DNA of 64,000 nucleotides, taken from Lytechinus pictus (taxonomy: Eukaryota; Echinodermata; Echinoidea; Temnopleuroida; Toxopneustidae). Below are positions 46,481 through 61,400 of this stretch, one piece after another. Location: assembly GCF_037042905.1 (NCBI RefSeq), contig NC_087252.1, positions 28,076,994 to 28,140,993 on the forward strand, read 5' to 3'. Made by a program: the position numbers and the translations under genes. The number at the start of each line of letters is the position of its first letter. The first letter of the stretch is position 1. The notes under the pieces are model-generated. The model had not been told where the DNA came from. It was given only the letters and a program-made list of their open reading frames with translations, and ran no database searches.

Positions 46481-49400
46481 CTTCTTCACGACCACCTCCC
46501 CGCACGGCTTACGCGCGGGAAAATGCGGTAGCTCGGCGGAAGGGATTCAGTTAAAATCGTAAAGAACTAATCAGAGTAATACCTCGTACGCATTCCCCAC
46601 TCGGATTGAGAATGTAGTTGTCTTGACAGTAGCATCCTCTGACTCCATTCCTCACGGCACAGATCTCATTATCCCCACAGCCTAGAGGTTCACACGTCAA
46701 GATCCCTCCTTGACAGTCGCATCTTTCTTCGCACGTGTCCGGTGTGATCCAGACTTCTTCAGACTTGGAAATACCAAAATACACGTTCGTAATGCTTAGG
46801 TCACACGGCCACTTCCTGTAGCTGCGGATGCTAATACCTAGTTGCCACTGTCCCGATTTATGCCATGATTTGCCTTTCGTAACTGACCGCAAAATTTTTT
46901 GAACCATTCAAATTTCTACGATGAATACGATTGTCACGACTGATCTGATAAGATCACTACAATTACTCCACGATGAAGATCGCCGTTTTAATAGTGGCGT
47001 AAATCGTTACAGAGAAAAGTAGGTATAAGCATCCGCAGCTACCGTAAGTGGCCGTACATGTGACCTAAACGTAAAGTAAAAAAAAATGGGTTGTTAATAA
47101 ATCAGACAGATGCGATATGATCAAGGAATTCGGTAGAATATTTACGAAATACATGGAGAGTTGCGAGCAATCGGTATGTAATGTTGAACGGAAAAGGGAC
47201 CTGGGACCGTTTCATAAAGCTGTTTGCAAGTCAAGAGCAACATTAAGAACGACTGGTGATCCTTTCTTGTGGTAAATGGTATATACACCAAAATGTTCAT
47301 TGGAGATGGTTAAGCGTGTAAGAGAGGTTCGCCATTCGTTCTTAAAGCCGCTTTAACTTACTGACAATTTTAAGCCTAATTCTTTTTGTGGATGGTAACC
47401 ATGCCGTAAATGTTAAGACCCATAGAAACAAGGATTCTTATTGAGCAAAGAATCAGAATGGGTTTGGCCATGGGTGGATTTAAATGATAACGAGTATAAT
47501 GCGACTGAAACACCACTACCAATTCTCCTTTTCTTAAAACGGAGATATCTTTCAACCCACTCACCTCACCCTCATCCACTACTGTAGTGGATGATGGTGA
47601 GGCGAGTGGTTTAATGAATGTGGCGGGATTGGGGTGGAAGAGAAAAACAGGACTCTTTCCAGTCTTACGGAAATGTAGACATTGTTGGGCAAGGTACATC
47701 CACAATCAGCAAGTTCTACGCATTTCTCTCCATCCAACATGAGGCCATCGGGACATAGGCAGGTCTCGTGGCAGGGGCGAGGGCAGTTGTCGGCCGCGGT
47801 GGGGTCGGCACAGGTGTTGGGGCAGGCCGTTCCGCACATCCGATATCCCGTCCCTTCGGGACAATCAAAAGCTGCAATGAAGAGAAAATATTTACTTCTG
47901 AAGGAATTTTTTGCCAGCTAGAAAGAACACAGTGTTCCACAGTGTGTGTTAGCAATGTGTTCAATGTGTGAGGCCATTGTCACACTGTCAAATTTGAGCA
48001 TTTTAACAGTGTGCATCACATTTGCACATAGTCACAATGGGGACACACTGTGAACACTCCACTGTAGAGATGTCCACAGTGTGAAACTGTCTTCAATTTG
48101 AGCCTTTTTACAGTGTGGATATAATTACACTTTCAAAATATGAGAATACACTGTAAACACATTGTTCGACACTGCTCCCCACCCCCCCCCCCCCCGCAGG
48201 AAAATATGCAAAAATAAAATAAAAAATAAAAGAGATCTTTAAATTAAGAGCTGAAAATGGGTTCAATTCGTGTACCTTATCATTAAAACAGAAAAGTACT
48301 ACTTTGGTGTCATATTTGCCCTTAGTATCTGCGTAAAGGTCTTAAGTTCTTCATCGAGCTGGCTCAACTGGAAGCCAATGCCCCCCCCCCCCTTCGTTAC
48401 CGAATAAAAACATACAGATTATGTAGGAAATAATCTGAATATGTTGATTGGGGTCAAGATGACCAGACAAAATATCATTCTTTTTTCTCAATTTAACAAT
48501 AGAGGTATTATAAATTAAAACGACCCAAATTCCGCTTCATTGTTTCTTCTAACCCACCCTCATCAGTTTATTCCCAATTCATCAATGCAAATTCGTCTAC
48601 TCATCATTTTGTCTAATCACCAGTTCGTCTAAAAGCCATTTATTCCATAAACCATTTGGTCTAATTGGATTAAGTGTTAATTGTGCAAAATGAGTGAAAA
48701 TAAAATGGATATTAGACCAACTGGTTATGAGACAAAATGGTCACAAACTGGTGGTTAGACGATTAAACCAAATGGTTATTGGACCAATTGGTTGTTACAT
48801 AAAATGTTGATAGACGGAAAATCATTAGAATAAATGAAAGTAGACCAGGCGATGAGTGGGCGAGCTGGCAATAGAGGAATTAGCAATATACCTTCTCACC
48901 TATTACTTCTTTTTTCGCTTTTCCACTTCTTTAAATGTAATAGGGACGATTGACCCTGGATGAAACTTTGACTTACTACATTGTTGAATCCAGTTTCTCC
49001 ATTCGCCAATAAGAACACCAGGGTTCCTGGCCTGGCAGAGTACTATGTATTCCTGCACGCTGGCACAGACGACCTTGTTCATTTCGTGTGTGTAACAGAG
49101 GTCAAATTGACACGAGGTGTAGAAATTGAAATGATCAACGAAGTTTGAACAGTCTCCGAAGATACCTGTAGATATTAAATAAAAACGTCGATGGTGATGA
49201 TGATGATAATAATAATTCTTCTCATTTACACAGGGTAGCCAATTCAGCACTTATGAACTGTTCTCCCAGCAGGCCTTTCATAAGAGGATAAATTATTTAT
49301 ACCCCTCTCCATTTTTAATTTACACCGAGCGCCTGAAAAGAACGCAAGAGGTCACATTTGTATGTATGTAGGTACAAGGTATTACTTGGTCGAGGATCGA

Positions 49401-52400
49401 ACCAACGACCTTCCGTTCATGATACGGGCGTTCTACCACTTGGCCACCAAGTCCGGTGGCTAAAGAAATTATTTTTTTTCCTTAAATTCCTCCAATTAAA
49501 TTTTTCGTTGATTTTTGAATACCTCTGATCATTCTACGGTCTAAACCCACTTCTACCATAGGTAATTATAACCTTCTTTGTAGGTCCGGGGCAAAGTCAA
49601 GGTTGCCACATTTAGTATGATTTTAACTCTTATCATATTTTTTACCCTCGTAGAGCCATTCTTCGCATTATTCTTTAAAATCTAGCTAGCTTGATCTTTT
49701 GAGAATTTAGCAAGATTTTGGCATTGGAAAAGAAATAAAGCCTATAGAACACTCTCTTGGATTACTATCTCACTATATTTAGCATAATTAGAACTCTTGA
49801 TAGATATTCTGGTGGATAAAAATAATAAGGATATTTCCCCCCTTCCATCCTTGCTCGTTTGAAAATATTGACATGAAACAGTCCTGCACCTGCAAACATG
49901 AAAAACAGAAGATGAAAATTGATAGAGAATCCGTTTGGTTGGTTCCTGGTGTAATACAGACTTTTGTCTGTGGTAACATTTGGGGCGGCAGCAGGCTATT
50001 TTGATAGTGGTAAGAAGACTGACCTATTTTTTCTCGATTGAATGTAAAGTTTAATATATGACCAATATTTATCTCTTTATGTTGTTCTTTCAACTTCCCC
50101 GTTTCATATTTTCATATCTTTTTACTATTTTTTCTTTCATAGAAAGATTTTATTCAAAATCAAACACGAAAGCAATTCAATTTACAGAAAAATCATGAAG
50201 CGAACATGTTTACAACAACTCTACATGCGTACTATTTTCTAATGATAAAACAAAATTATGATGTTTTTTGACTGAGAACCCTTTCAATTTCACAATATCG
50301 TTTCAATACGTTCTTAAAAGAGCTAAAACACAACCGATCACCCTTGATCTTACAACGTGTCGAAAAAATAAAATATTTAGCGTAAAGAATATAACGGTTT
50401 ACAGTAGAGTATTGAGCGCCAGGGCAACCAAACAAAAAAAAATCTTTTTCAAATACACGTCATTGTTCAAATAAGAGGTTTGGAATTTTTGAATAAATTG
50501 TTGAGTTACAGGGCAGTCCCAAAACAGATGTGAAATACTTTCAACAGAGGAAGAACAAAATGTACATGAATTAGATTCAGACAAGCCAATATCGTAAAGA
50601 TGTTTGTTCACCCCCATTATCCGATTGAAAAGTTTATATTGAAAGTAGCGGAGTTTTGTTGAAAGACAGCATTTAAAGGGAATCAATACAATCTATTCCA
50701 ATTATTAACCGGTTCATTTTAAAAATGATGCCCATTTTGTTTGCGAAGTCGGGAACTTTAAGATGTTATCAACAGAAATTCTATGGATAAACTTGCACAC
50801 CTTAAAAACATTATTTAAATTATACAACAAATCTTCTCGAGTTGTTCTACTCTCAACAAGATGTTGACGAAAATGTTTTCATTCATTGGGTATTGTAGAT
50901 ATCAATGAGTAATATCCAAGAAAATTACAATTAATTTTGTATTTTTGTAAAAATCATTGAGTGCGTTCACAGCTCGCCTACCTTCATTCCGCTCGGGATC
51001 GAAGATTGAACAAGTCCTTTCTATCCGGTTGGCTAGGGCAGTGTCTCTCTTACAAGGATCATCCGTTGGGTCAGAACTCAAGACACAGAAGTCCTCGTTT
51101 GTACTCCACTTGAACCCAAAGAGGTTGACGTCATCTGTCTATATAAGGGTAACCAAATTAAGCCGAAATTCATTACTTTAATATTGTATCAGTATTTCAA
51201 CCCCTTAGGTTAGCCACTTTGGGCAATGTCAGTTTCTCATGCATTGAAATATCACGGTAAAGTGGAAATCATGCTCATAGTCTGGACGGTGACACGACAT
51301 TTGCTCCTGTGACATTTGCTCCTGTCTTAATATGTCAGAGGGCAGAGGATTAGAGATAGAAGTGCAATAGAGATTTTAGTTCAGAAGAATGTAAAGATTA
51401 GGATTAGGGTTGATTTAGTTTTGGAGGTTAGGTTATATGTTTCGCTTGATGTGCAGATTTTCCATCGAAGCAATTGTCGCCGGAGCAAATGTCGTTGAAT
51501 CACACGACGTAGGCCTGCACATTAAGAACACGCACATACGAGCACCCTCGCAAACCAACGCACGTCCACACCCACACCACATTGCCCCATATTGTATGTC
51601 TCATACTTCATAGATATGCATTACATATGGACAAGTGCGCACACCTTCATATTCCTATACACATCAACGTCCACACACTCGCTCTTCCACCCACACACAC
51701 ACAACAAACACACATTATGCACTACGCACCAAAGATGGAGAAGGCCGATATTGGATTGTTAAGCCTATTGTCTCCTTCCGATCGGTTTACACCCAAAGCT
51801 TTCAAGAGGAATGAAGCCATTCATCCGAGTTTATTACGACGTATATGTATATATCCATGTGTTCTTCCGATTTATTACAGTCTAGACAAAGACAATGATG
51901 TTTTCATATCTACCCCTGATACAAAATACCCTAGTTGACGAGGTTTATTTCCAATTCGTCTAAAGCCAATACGTCCAATAGCCAACTCGTCTACTATCAT
52001 TTCGTCTACCCCTCAGTTCGTCCACTACCCACATGGTCTAATTTCCAATTCGTCTACTCACCATTTTGTCTAATAATCAGTTAGCTAAAAGCCATTTAGT
52101 CCATGTTCCATTTGGTATAATTGGACTAAGCGTTAATAGTGCAAAATGAATAAAAATAAAATGATTAGACGAACTGGTTACGAGACTTAATGGTCGTAGA
52201 TGGAATGGGGATTAAACGAAGGGATGATTGGACCAAATGGTTATTGGAGCAAAAACGGTTGTGAGACGAAATGTTGATGGACAGAATGGCATTAGACTAA
52301 ATCAAAGTAGACCATGCGGTGAGTGGATTTGTTGGCAGTAGATGAATTGGCATTTTACCGTCGACGATGATCTTCTACTACATTATTATATTGGTTTCCA

Positions 52401-55400
52401 TGGTATAAAGTAGAGATACATATGATATCTATATATTTTTTCCCAACCTTTTGGACAATTTATGTTACAACTGCTACAGGTGTGGATAAGGGGGGGGGGT
52501 CGTCCCCGGAGAGGTTCTCCGCTAAAGCCAAGGTGGTAATGAAGCTGCATTGCAGAGCACAGAGGCTTCTAACAAAGAACTTTTAAAAACAAGTATAATA
52601 ACAATTTCTATAATTAATAGATGTTTTTTGGATTATGCAGTATAAATTTGAAAGCTTTTTTCCAAAAGTTTAACCGTGTTGAGGCGCAAAATATTTCTTG
52701 GCATCGTCTATGTAAACAATTCCACACCAGAATCTACAGCAGATAAATATCAGGTTATGCATGTACTATAAAAAGAAGAAAAACACAAAAGAGAGGACAA
52801 CGCCCTATATTGTAGACAGTGGCGGATTCAAGAGGGGGCATATTGATCGCCCCCCCCCCTTGAGAGCCGTAATCAAAAAGTTTTATGTAAAGCCAATTGT
52901 GACACAAATCACTAATAGTATATGTTTAATTTATCAGATGTTCTGACACTCAAAGCATTCTGCGTTGAAAATTGATAATAGTTTCCTTCACATTTAAAAT
53001 CAAGAAAAAAGAGGACACGATATAAATACAACTTTGCCACTTTTGGCTTCCCATAATTTTAGCACAGAGTTAGACCATGGCCTAAGTTAAACAGGACTTC
53101 ATATTACGGGCCCCCGTGAACACACACTTTACCAATAGTTACCATTGAATGGTAAATCTACAATAATAGTAACTTTTATGCAACGAGGCCCAGGGCACGA
53201 AGTGGATTAACATCTTTAGAACTCACCACTGTCCCATCTGGCAGTGTGAAGTCATTATCAGGGTTGCCGTCAAAATTTCCGCACAAGCCACACGTCTTAC
53301 CGTAGAAGGATGGACTGAGGTAAACCTTTGCGAAGTGAGAACCGTCGTATGTTACTCTGAGTCCGAATTCTGTTTCGATGATCTGTTTATGAATTAAGAT
53401 TTTAAAGATGTATCATATATGTTTAAAATAAGGATGCAAAATTAAAGGACTGTGAAAGCTATTGGAATATCTAGTTTGACGTGTTTGATGGTCATGCACA
53501 CTATTATCAAGTTCGATTTATGGAAGAATTGAACGTGGTCAAATGTGCAGTCTTCATAAATAGGCCTACAAAAATACATGTATAGCACATTGGTAGACTC
53601 ATAAATCTGATATGTTCGGAGCTTTTAAAAATGAAAACCATAATGCCGTAATAATGATGGACAAGGTATGAAATACGAATCAGAACAACTGCGTAGGCCT
53701 ATTTATAAATGATGACACTTGTTTGATGTCCAATGTCCGTGTTGGTCTTTAAGCACAATACTTCATGACACTTTGCTTTTTATGAAAACACCCATAATTT
53801 TTCATTCTAGTTTTGATCACTTACTATAAGTGGGAATGCGTAGGTAATGGACACGCCATTCTGATTTACAGGGGCCGTGACCTGGAGGCCATCAACACGA
53901 AGAGTCCTCCCCGAAGGTTGACCGATGGAGAAGGTCGTACCGTTGTACGTCAGGAAAATCTGCCGGAGGATGGAGACTGTTGATGAAGGGCTTGATCTCA
54001 CGTTGTTCCCATAGAGATGGAAGTCGGGTAACTCGTCGGTTTCAGGAGAGCACGGTTTCAGCAGGGTGTATTCGCAGTCGCCCTGAAAGTCGAATCGCTT
54101 CCCGTCAAAGGATGTATAGTGGGGGTCACCCATGATCTCGCAGTATCCCGGTCCTTGATGAAAAAGTAAATGTAAATGTTATGATGGTTAAACCATGGTC
54201 AACAGTTGTGGTCGATATATTTTGTGTAAACATTCAATGTAATAAATATGTATTCCGTTTCCACATTTGTTCGCCCAAAGTAACAACTGATATTTTCTCC
54301 CAATGGGAGCCTAATTTTCTACAAGCTCTGCTTTTTATTTAGGCTCCTCACTTTTTTTTACATTTTGTAGTGTACCTTATGTTTAAATACTTATGTTAGA
54401 TATCTAATTTGATCTTTGATACACTATGTTTACGAATACATTTGTTATGTATATTATGTTATTTGTTTTAAAAGTGGAATCAATAAATGAAATGAAATGA
54501 AACAGTTGTGGTTTAACTCAGTTGGTTGCTGAATGTGATGCGAGTCTCCATCATCATTACAAAACATCTAGCAATTTCCGTCAAAATCTGGACAATATCA
54601 TTCACCCATGCCATGGTTATATCAGCGTCTGGCGCGATAACAATACAACATAATATAGGACCATAAACGCATGTTATGGTTTGTGCTGCTCAAGAACTGT
54701 ACGTACAATCACAAAACATGAAATTATATGTTATGGATTCAAATGAGTATTTCGATCTATCAAATGGTTTTACTGCTTAGCATGGTTGGTGTTCTTACGC
54801 AAAGCGGGTGGAGGGTATACGAAAGCATATAAAATATATAATATTTAGTCATGTGTCTTATATATCATACCGCTGCAAATCAATAGTTTTTGTGTGAAAA
54901 CAAGACAAGCGATAACACAACCCACTGGATGATGTCGTCTACCTGCAATTGAGACATCCAGAGAAAACCCACGTCCATTCGGCCCTTCAGGAGAAAGATC
55001 TTCAAGGGCAATGGTGACGCCTCCAGCCTGGGAGAACAGTGTTTCTCCTGCAATACCAGCACCCGAGAAAGTACGCTCGAACGAAGGATTGTCCGAAGGC
55101 GTCGCCCCATCGGTGATCCTCACTCTCTCGTTTGTGGTCGTCGTGAGGTCATTGATGTCGACCTGGACCTGTGAGCCATACGGAGCAGAGATAAACCACC
55201 AGCACATTATGCTACAGCCTGTAGTCTCCGGACGATTCGGGTCATATGGTGAGCGGATGTTCGCTGTTGGTAAAGTTCCTTCGGCAAGAACGATAGAGCC
55301 ACCGCAGCCAGGATTGGCGTTGTTACCGTCTGAGGAACATAATATCGTTTGGATAAATGCACTTGAGTTGCACCTGGTCTAATATTATTTTCAATATCTA

Positions 55401-58400
55401 TCGATCATTTCAAGCTATCGACACCTGGATATCATATCCATGAATTTGGAGGCTTTTCTATGACTGTCAGAAAAGTGAGTGACAAAAAAATATTGATGCA
55501 CCCCCCCACCCCCTCCCCCGCTTGACAAGGTTTTCATGATCAGTGACAGGTAAATGTGTCCTATTTTTCTTATCATATAAGACACATACTATGTTCCTCT
55601 AGATATAGAAACCTTAACGAATATCCTTTTGATTCCAATATCTGTTTTTCCTGTCGCCTGAGGTCAAAAGGGTCAACAGATATGAAAAGGACATCGTAGT
55701 TGGCATGATGGGTCCATGGCTTAAGCCAGGGTTTTTTTGAGGCAGTGTTCCAGTAGGTTTATTTTCTTCAATTGTGAAAGATACCGGATCCTCATAACTG
55801 CTCTAATGGAATTGTCACACCGGCGAAACCGGTTTCAGACCAACCAAATCTAATACTTCATACCATCGGTCGGTTAGTCACACCAAACGAAAGTAATTTA
55901 GTTTGGTATGACTAGTTGCTAACTCATTTTGGGGGAGTTACGAATTTGTCAAGAAACTGAATTACCTGTTGGTTCTAGTTGTAGACTAAATCCATTTCCG
56001 ATGGCGAGTTGGAAGGCGTCTTGCCTAAGATACACGACGATGACATTACCGTTCGATGTGAAGGCAGGCATTCGCCAGTCGATCAGGCCTTGAAGTCGCG
56101 TTACCTCGTGGTCCTCGGAGAGCATTTCATGGTCGAAGATGCCGACTCTTTCATCCAATGTATCTACTCTTGTCCACGTCGCTTCGTGTTTAGAAAGTGG
56201 AAATTGTGATCGGTTTAAACAAAATTGCATCTTTATCTTTTCGCCGTTTCACATTTATAATAATACATGTAATATTTCATTATATAACACGTTACTCTCA
56301 AAATACAAAAAAAGGATAATCTGGTCTCTAATCACGCTCGCCTCGGTGTGAGACGATTTCACTCCTTATGAAGTGAAATTTGCATCTTTTGAAACTAGAT
56401 TTTACCCTATAGGGGAGTGTATATGTCAATATGAACATGCAGTTCACTCCAAAAAGAGTCATAATGCACTCTACAATGATGTACAGGTTAATCCAAAGGA
56501 ATTGATCCCTAGCATCACTCCAAGGAGTTTGATTAGAGACTAGATTCGCTTTTGCTTTTAGAGAGTATGCTGAGGGTCCTCTTACATTATCCCAATCGTT
56601 TCACCTTAATCACTCCGTTCATTATCACAATACTAACCCAATGTATCAGTTACAGTATTTCATAAAACACAGTCATATATTTTTAAATTCATTAAGGCAA
56701 AACGCGTTCGGAACAATTTCTCTGAAAAAAATCAAGTACTGCAATAACGCCATTGTAAGAAAAGGTTTATTATGCATGAATGAAATAAAATATGCACTGT
56801 ATTTTTTTTCTTCTTGCCCTATCCTACATGGATCTACCGCCCTCAGCAATCATAGACTCTTAACAAAAAAGGTGAAAATTTTCTCCTAGATAATACCTCG
56901 GACCCTGCGGTTATCTGGTGCCACTACAGTCCACATGCAAGACATGTATCCTCCTCCTATGAAGGGCCTTAGGTGGTTGTTGTAAGGGGCCTCGAGTACG
57001 GTGTTTCCGTTCAGTTCGATACGCCCTCCGCAACCAAGCTCGTTTCCCGAGATATCTATATGTAATGATAGTAAATAAAGGCTTATTCATATAACCAGGG
57101 CATGAATCGAAGAATCGGACCGGAGGCTTCAGTCCCCACCTTCAAACGTTTCTTTACAAAAGAATTCAAAAACAAAAAAATTATTTAACAAAATACCATC
57201 TGCTTGTGATTTTTTACTTCGTCATTACCTCCCCCACCGCGCTTTCAGGTCACCCCCCATGGCCCTGGGAAGTGGGGTTGCTTGGGTTGCTGAACTCCCC
57301 CCCCCCCCAAAAAAAAAAAAAATAAATAAATAAAAAAATTGGGGGTGCTGCGTGTATTATTGTATTATTCTCCATATGTATTATGGAATTTGTGTAAAAA
57401 TGGAAGAATGTAACAAAAATCACCTTCATTTTCGAGTTCCATTTTGTAGTAATTTTTTCTTTCTTTTCAATTTAACATCTGCACCCCCTCTACAAAATCG
57501 TTCCCAGGGCCCTGCACCCCCCCCCCCCCCGCAAAAACTGTTCCGCGACCCCTGCCCCTGCATGGTCACCTTCTTACATAGAGATCCAATTAATATGGAC
57601 ACCACTAAAATGCACAGGTCCGTTCAAAGTGTTTTCCATGAAGGTTATCATTTCCGAGGTGGAAAGTGATTGTCATTATGATCTCTATTCAATTTTCCTC
57701 ATTGTTAGCATCAAGTTTATACATGACATACCATATTATTGAAGCTTTTAGAAATGCGATTTTCTTTGTTTATTTTCTTTAGATCAATCCTTTTTTATTG
57801 TTTACGTCACACTTGTCTCTTGCCGAGACCCTGCGGCGACTGCTCCTTGTCTGTCGATTATGATCCCGAGTGAATAATATTGAGGGATACCCTACAGAAA
57901 GTGAGCGTTAACTACGGGACCGATCTTATTTTAGAAAGGAAATATAGATAAAGAAACACTTCAGAAAGTTCTTTGCACTTAAAGCCACGAAGCCTTTTAA
58001 TGAAACTACAGCAGGCGATAGGGGAAAATAGTCAGAAGTATAATAGATAATGTCTTAACTTAGATTTAAACAAAAACTCAAGCTCAAATGGTGAGATATT
58101 TATATCAGATTGACAAAAAAATGTTATAGAATCAATCATTACCACATTAGACTCATATTTTTTATGATATCTTGTTGCAAGATGATGATATCGTGATGCG
58201 TGTTGAGAAATTCTGATTTTTTTATTCGGACGCGGGCGCTTTACGGTGACAAATTTGCCGATCTTTCGTCAATATATTCATGAATGCTGAACTCATCCTA
58301 AAGGAACTTACGCCAAAGTGTAATTTTAGGTCACGTTAATTGAATGTCAGATTTTAAGAATATTGGCCATTTTTTTAAATAATGACCGTCCGCGAAGTAA

Positions 58401-61400
58401 AAATGGACAGACGCGAAGTTTGGACTCACTCTTCAATCCTCGACATGAGGCTACCGCCTCACCAACGAAACCGCGACTCCAGACAGTTTATTTCCAATTC
58501 GTCTAATGCCGATTCGTCCAATTGCCAACTCGTCTACTACCATTTGGTCTATCATCAGTTCGTCTACTCACCACATGGTCTACTTTCATTTAGTCTACTG
58601 CCATTCCGTCTAATAACCAGTTGGTCCAGTAGCCATTTAGTCCATGTACCATTTGGTCTAATTAAACTAACTGGTTATTAGACGAAATGGTAATAGACGA
58701 AATAGTGATTTCACAAAGTGATGATTTGACCAAATGGTTATTGGACCAAATGGTTGTTAGACGAAACGTTGATGGGCGGAATGGCACTAGACTAAATGAA
58801 GGTGAGTGGACGAGTTGGCAGTGGACGAATTGGCAATTTACCCTCCAGACCAATCAAATTGCGTTATTATCAGTGGCACGCCATCGGTCGCTTTGGAGTC
58901 GTTTCGCTGGTGTGACTGGAAATGATATGCTGGTTTATAGCCTACCTGATACGAACGTGGTATGGGCGAAGAAGCGAATTCTTGGGTTTAGACTTTCTTG
59001 GTCGGCAGTGTATCGTACCGTCAGCCCTGCTCCTGACGACACCATGTTCCCTGACGAGCTGCTTAAGAGCATCCCTTTGTACGAAAGAAAATCGCAGATA
59101 ATTATCTCATTCGTCTGTCAATTCATTAGTATTTTTCATTTCCCATATTCACTTCATTTCATTTCACATATAAAATGGGGACGTAGGCCTACTTTGTTAA
59201 GACCAGCCTCCCCAAAACCAACAATAAGTCACCCAAAATAAATTGTGAGATTTTCACTGAGCTTGAAAAAGCACATGCTATGCTTTCAAAATGATATATA
59301 ACTTGTCAAAAGTGATGAACAAAAAAATAACCTTCACGAGTTCTTTCTGGAATGCAAAAAACAGTAATAATCGACAGCTTGAAAAAAAAAATAAGGAGAA
59401 AACAAAGTTTAAAGTTTAGTGTCCACTCGGGCATTGAATGTACAATCTCAGCGAAACTTCTAATTGTGACAAGAAATTTTTGTATCTTATCTTTCATTCA
59501 ACTTTACAACTTCATATTTTGACAGTGTGAAGAAATATCACTCTTTAAGATAAGACAGTTTTCTAATTCTTGCTTTTTGAAGACCAAATTGCTACTTTGG
59601 CTTATTAGAGTCTACCGAAAACCTTCCCTGGTGGGTGTTTCATAAAGCTGTTCGTAAAGTTACGCACAACTTTACGCACGACTGGAACATGATCTTAGGT
59701 CCTAACTCAATTACATAGGGATATATCACTTGGCATGAGAAAGGTTTATCTGATTTAAAACCATGATCATAATGATTTTTTTCCCAAATAAGTGACCTAC
59801 CATCCCCAAACCAAAAATAAGTCACCTGGTGGGTGTTTCATAAAGCTGTTCGTAAGATACAAATGACTTTACGCACAACTGGTAACCCTTTCTCATGCCA
59901 AGTGATATATCCCTATGTAATTGAGTTAGGACCTAAGATCATGTTCCAGTCGTCCGCAAAGTTGTGCGTAACTTTACGAACAGCTTTATGAAACACCCAC
60001 CAGGGAAGGTTTTCGGTGGTTCCATGACATTTGCTCCGGCGACAATTGCTCTGATGGAAAATATGCACGTTAATCCAAACATAAAACCTAACCTCCAAAA
60101 CTAAATCAACCTAATCCTAATCTTTACATTCTTCTGAACTAAAAACTCTTATGCACTTCTATCTCTAACCCTCTGCCCTCTGAGATATCAAGACAGGAGC
60201 AAATGTCGCAGGAGTAAATGTCGTGTCACCAGATAGGAGCCAAAAGTCCTCAACAACTCAAAACCTGCCATGATCCTCACCCATAATGCAACATTCTGAG
60301 CAATTAAGAGCTTTTTCACACGTGAACCTTGAATCATCATTGTAATGATATTTGCAATTCGCATTTACATGTAGAATCATCGGATCTTTCACACAGAAAA
60401 TTCGTTCGGAAATTTGAGTCAAACTTAACTGGAATTCACCTCCAGAGTAGAATTTGAATTCGTGATTGTGATTAGTGTTCGTGATTCTAGTTTTCACTGG
60501 AAATCATCATTTAAATTACGATTTTTTTTTTACCGTGTGAAAGGGCGGGTAGTCTTGTAATATATGCCCACTTAAATGACAACATGGTAATTCAGTAGGT
60601 CCGATACTCAATACATGCATACGGTAGTAACTATTAATCAAGTAGCAAAACAAGTAGGTTCCTCAAAAAAATTACTTTCTGTATCCAAATTTAATCAAAA
60701 TTATGGACTAATTTTATTCTCTGTATTTTCAGTAATTATCTCAAAGAATATATATTTTTTTAAGAATATAGCTATTAATTGTAACAGACGGCCAGTGATA
60801 AGCCATACACAGTCCGAGAACCCTAAACTCACCTCGAATACTAGACACGAGATACTGGTCATCGGTCGACGTCCCGTGGTCGTAGACGGCGATCTCTTCG
60901 TGTTCATCTGTCTGCATGAAGAAGATATTAAGCTTGACGTGCCGCCCTGGAGGGGCGGTCACCTGCCACACACACTCCATTAGGTTTGTTGTATGCAGAG
61001 GGACGATCAACTGGTTACCGAAACCGTTGCATTGAGGCAAAGCTGTTCGGATATCATGCACAGAAAAACAATTAGTATGGACATTGGACTCACAATCGCA
61101 AGGTTGTGAGTTCGAATCCCCACTCTGCCATTGTCTTCACTTTGATTTTTTTTTTAAGGCCCGAGAGTAATATATGTCGTCTATAAGGTCAGCCACTATG
61201 ACTGATTAACCTAAGACGTAAAATGTTTCCAAAGTGATTTGTTATACACCAGTTAAGTTTTGCGTTTACCAGCAAAATGCTGTCCTGCCGAGTTCCTACG
61301 GGAGTTATCATAAACAGCATACAGAAACATAATGGAAATAGCGAGCTTTCGCATCGCCACCCAGAACGTATTGAAAATGTCCATCAAAACACAGTGAACA

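Noticed and set aside
58687..59241. 184-codon plus-strand frame
   Set aside because: Its first part is the CGTCTA transposable element and its middle is the antisense of the minus-strand CUB1 second-half exon, which has proper splice sites and matching phase.
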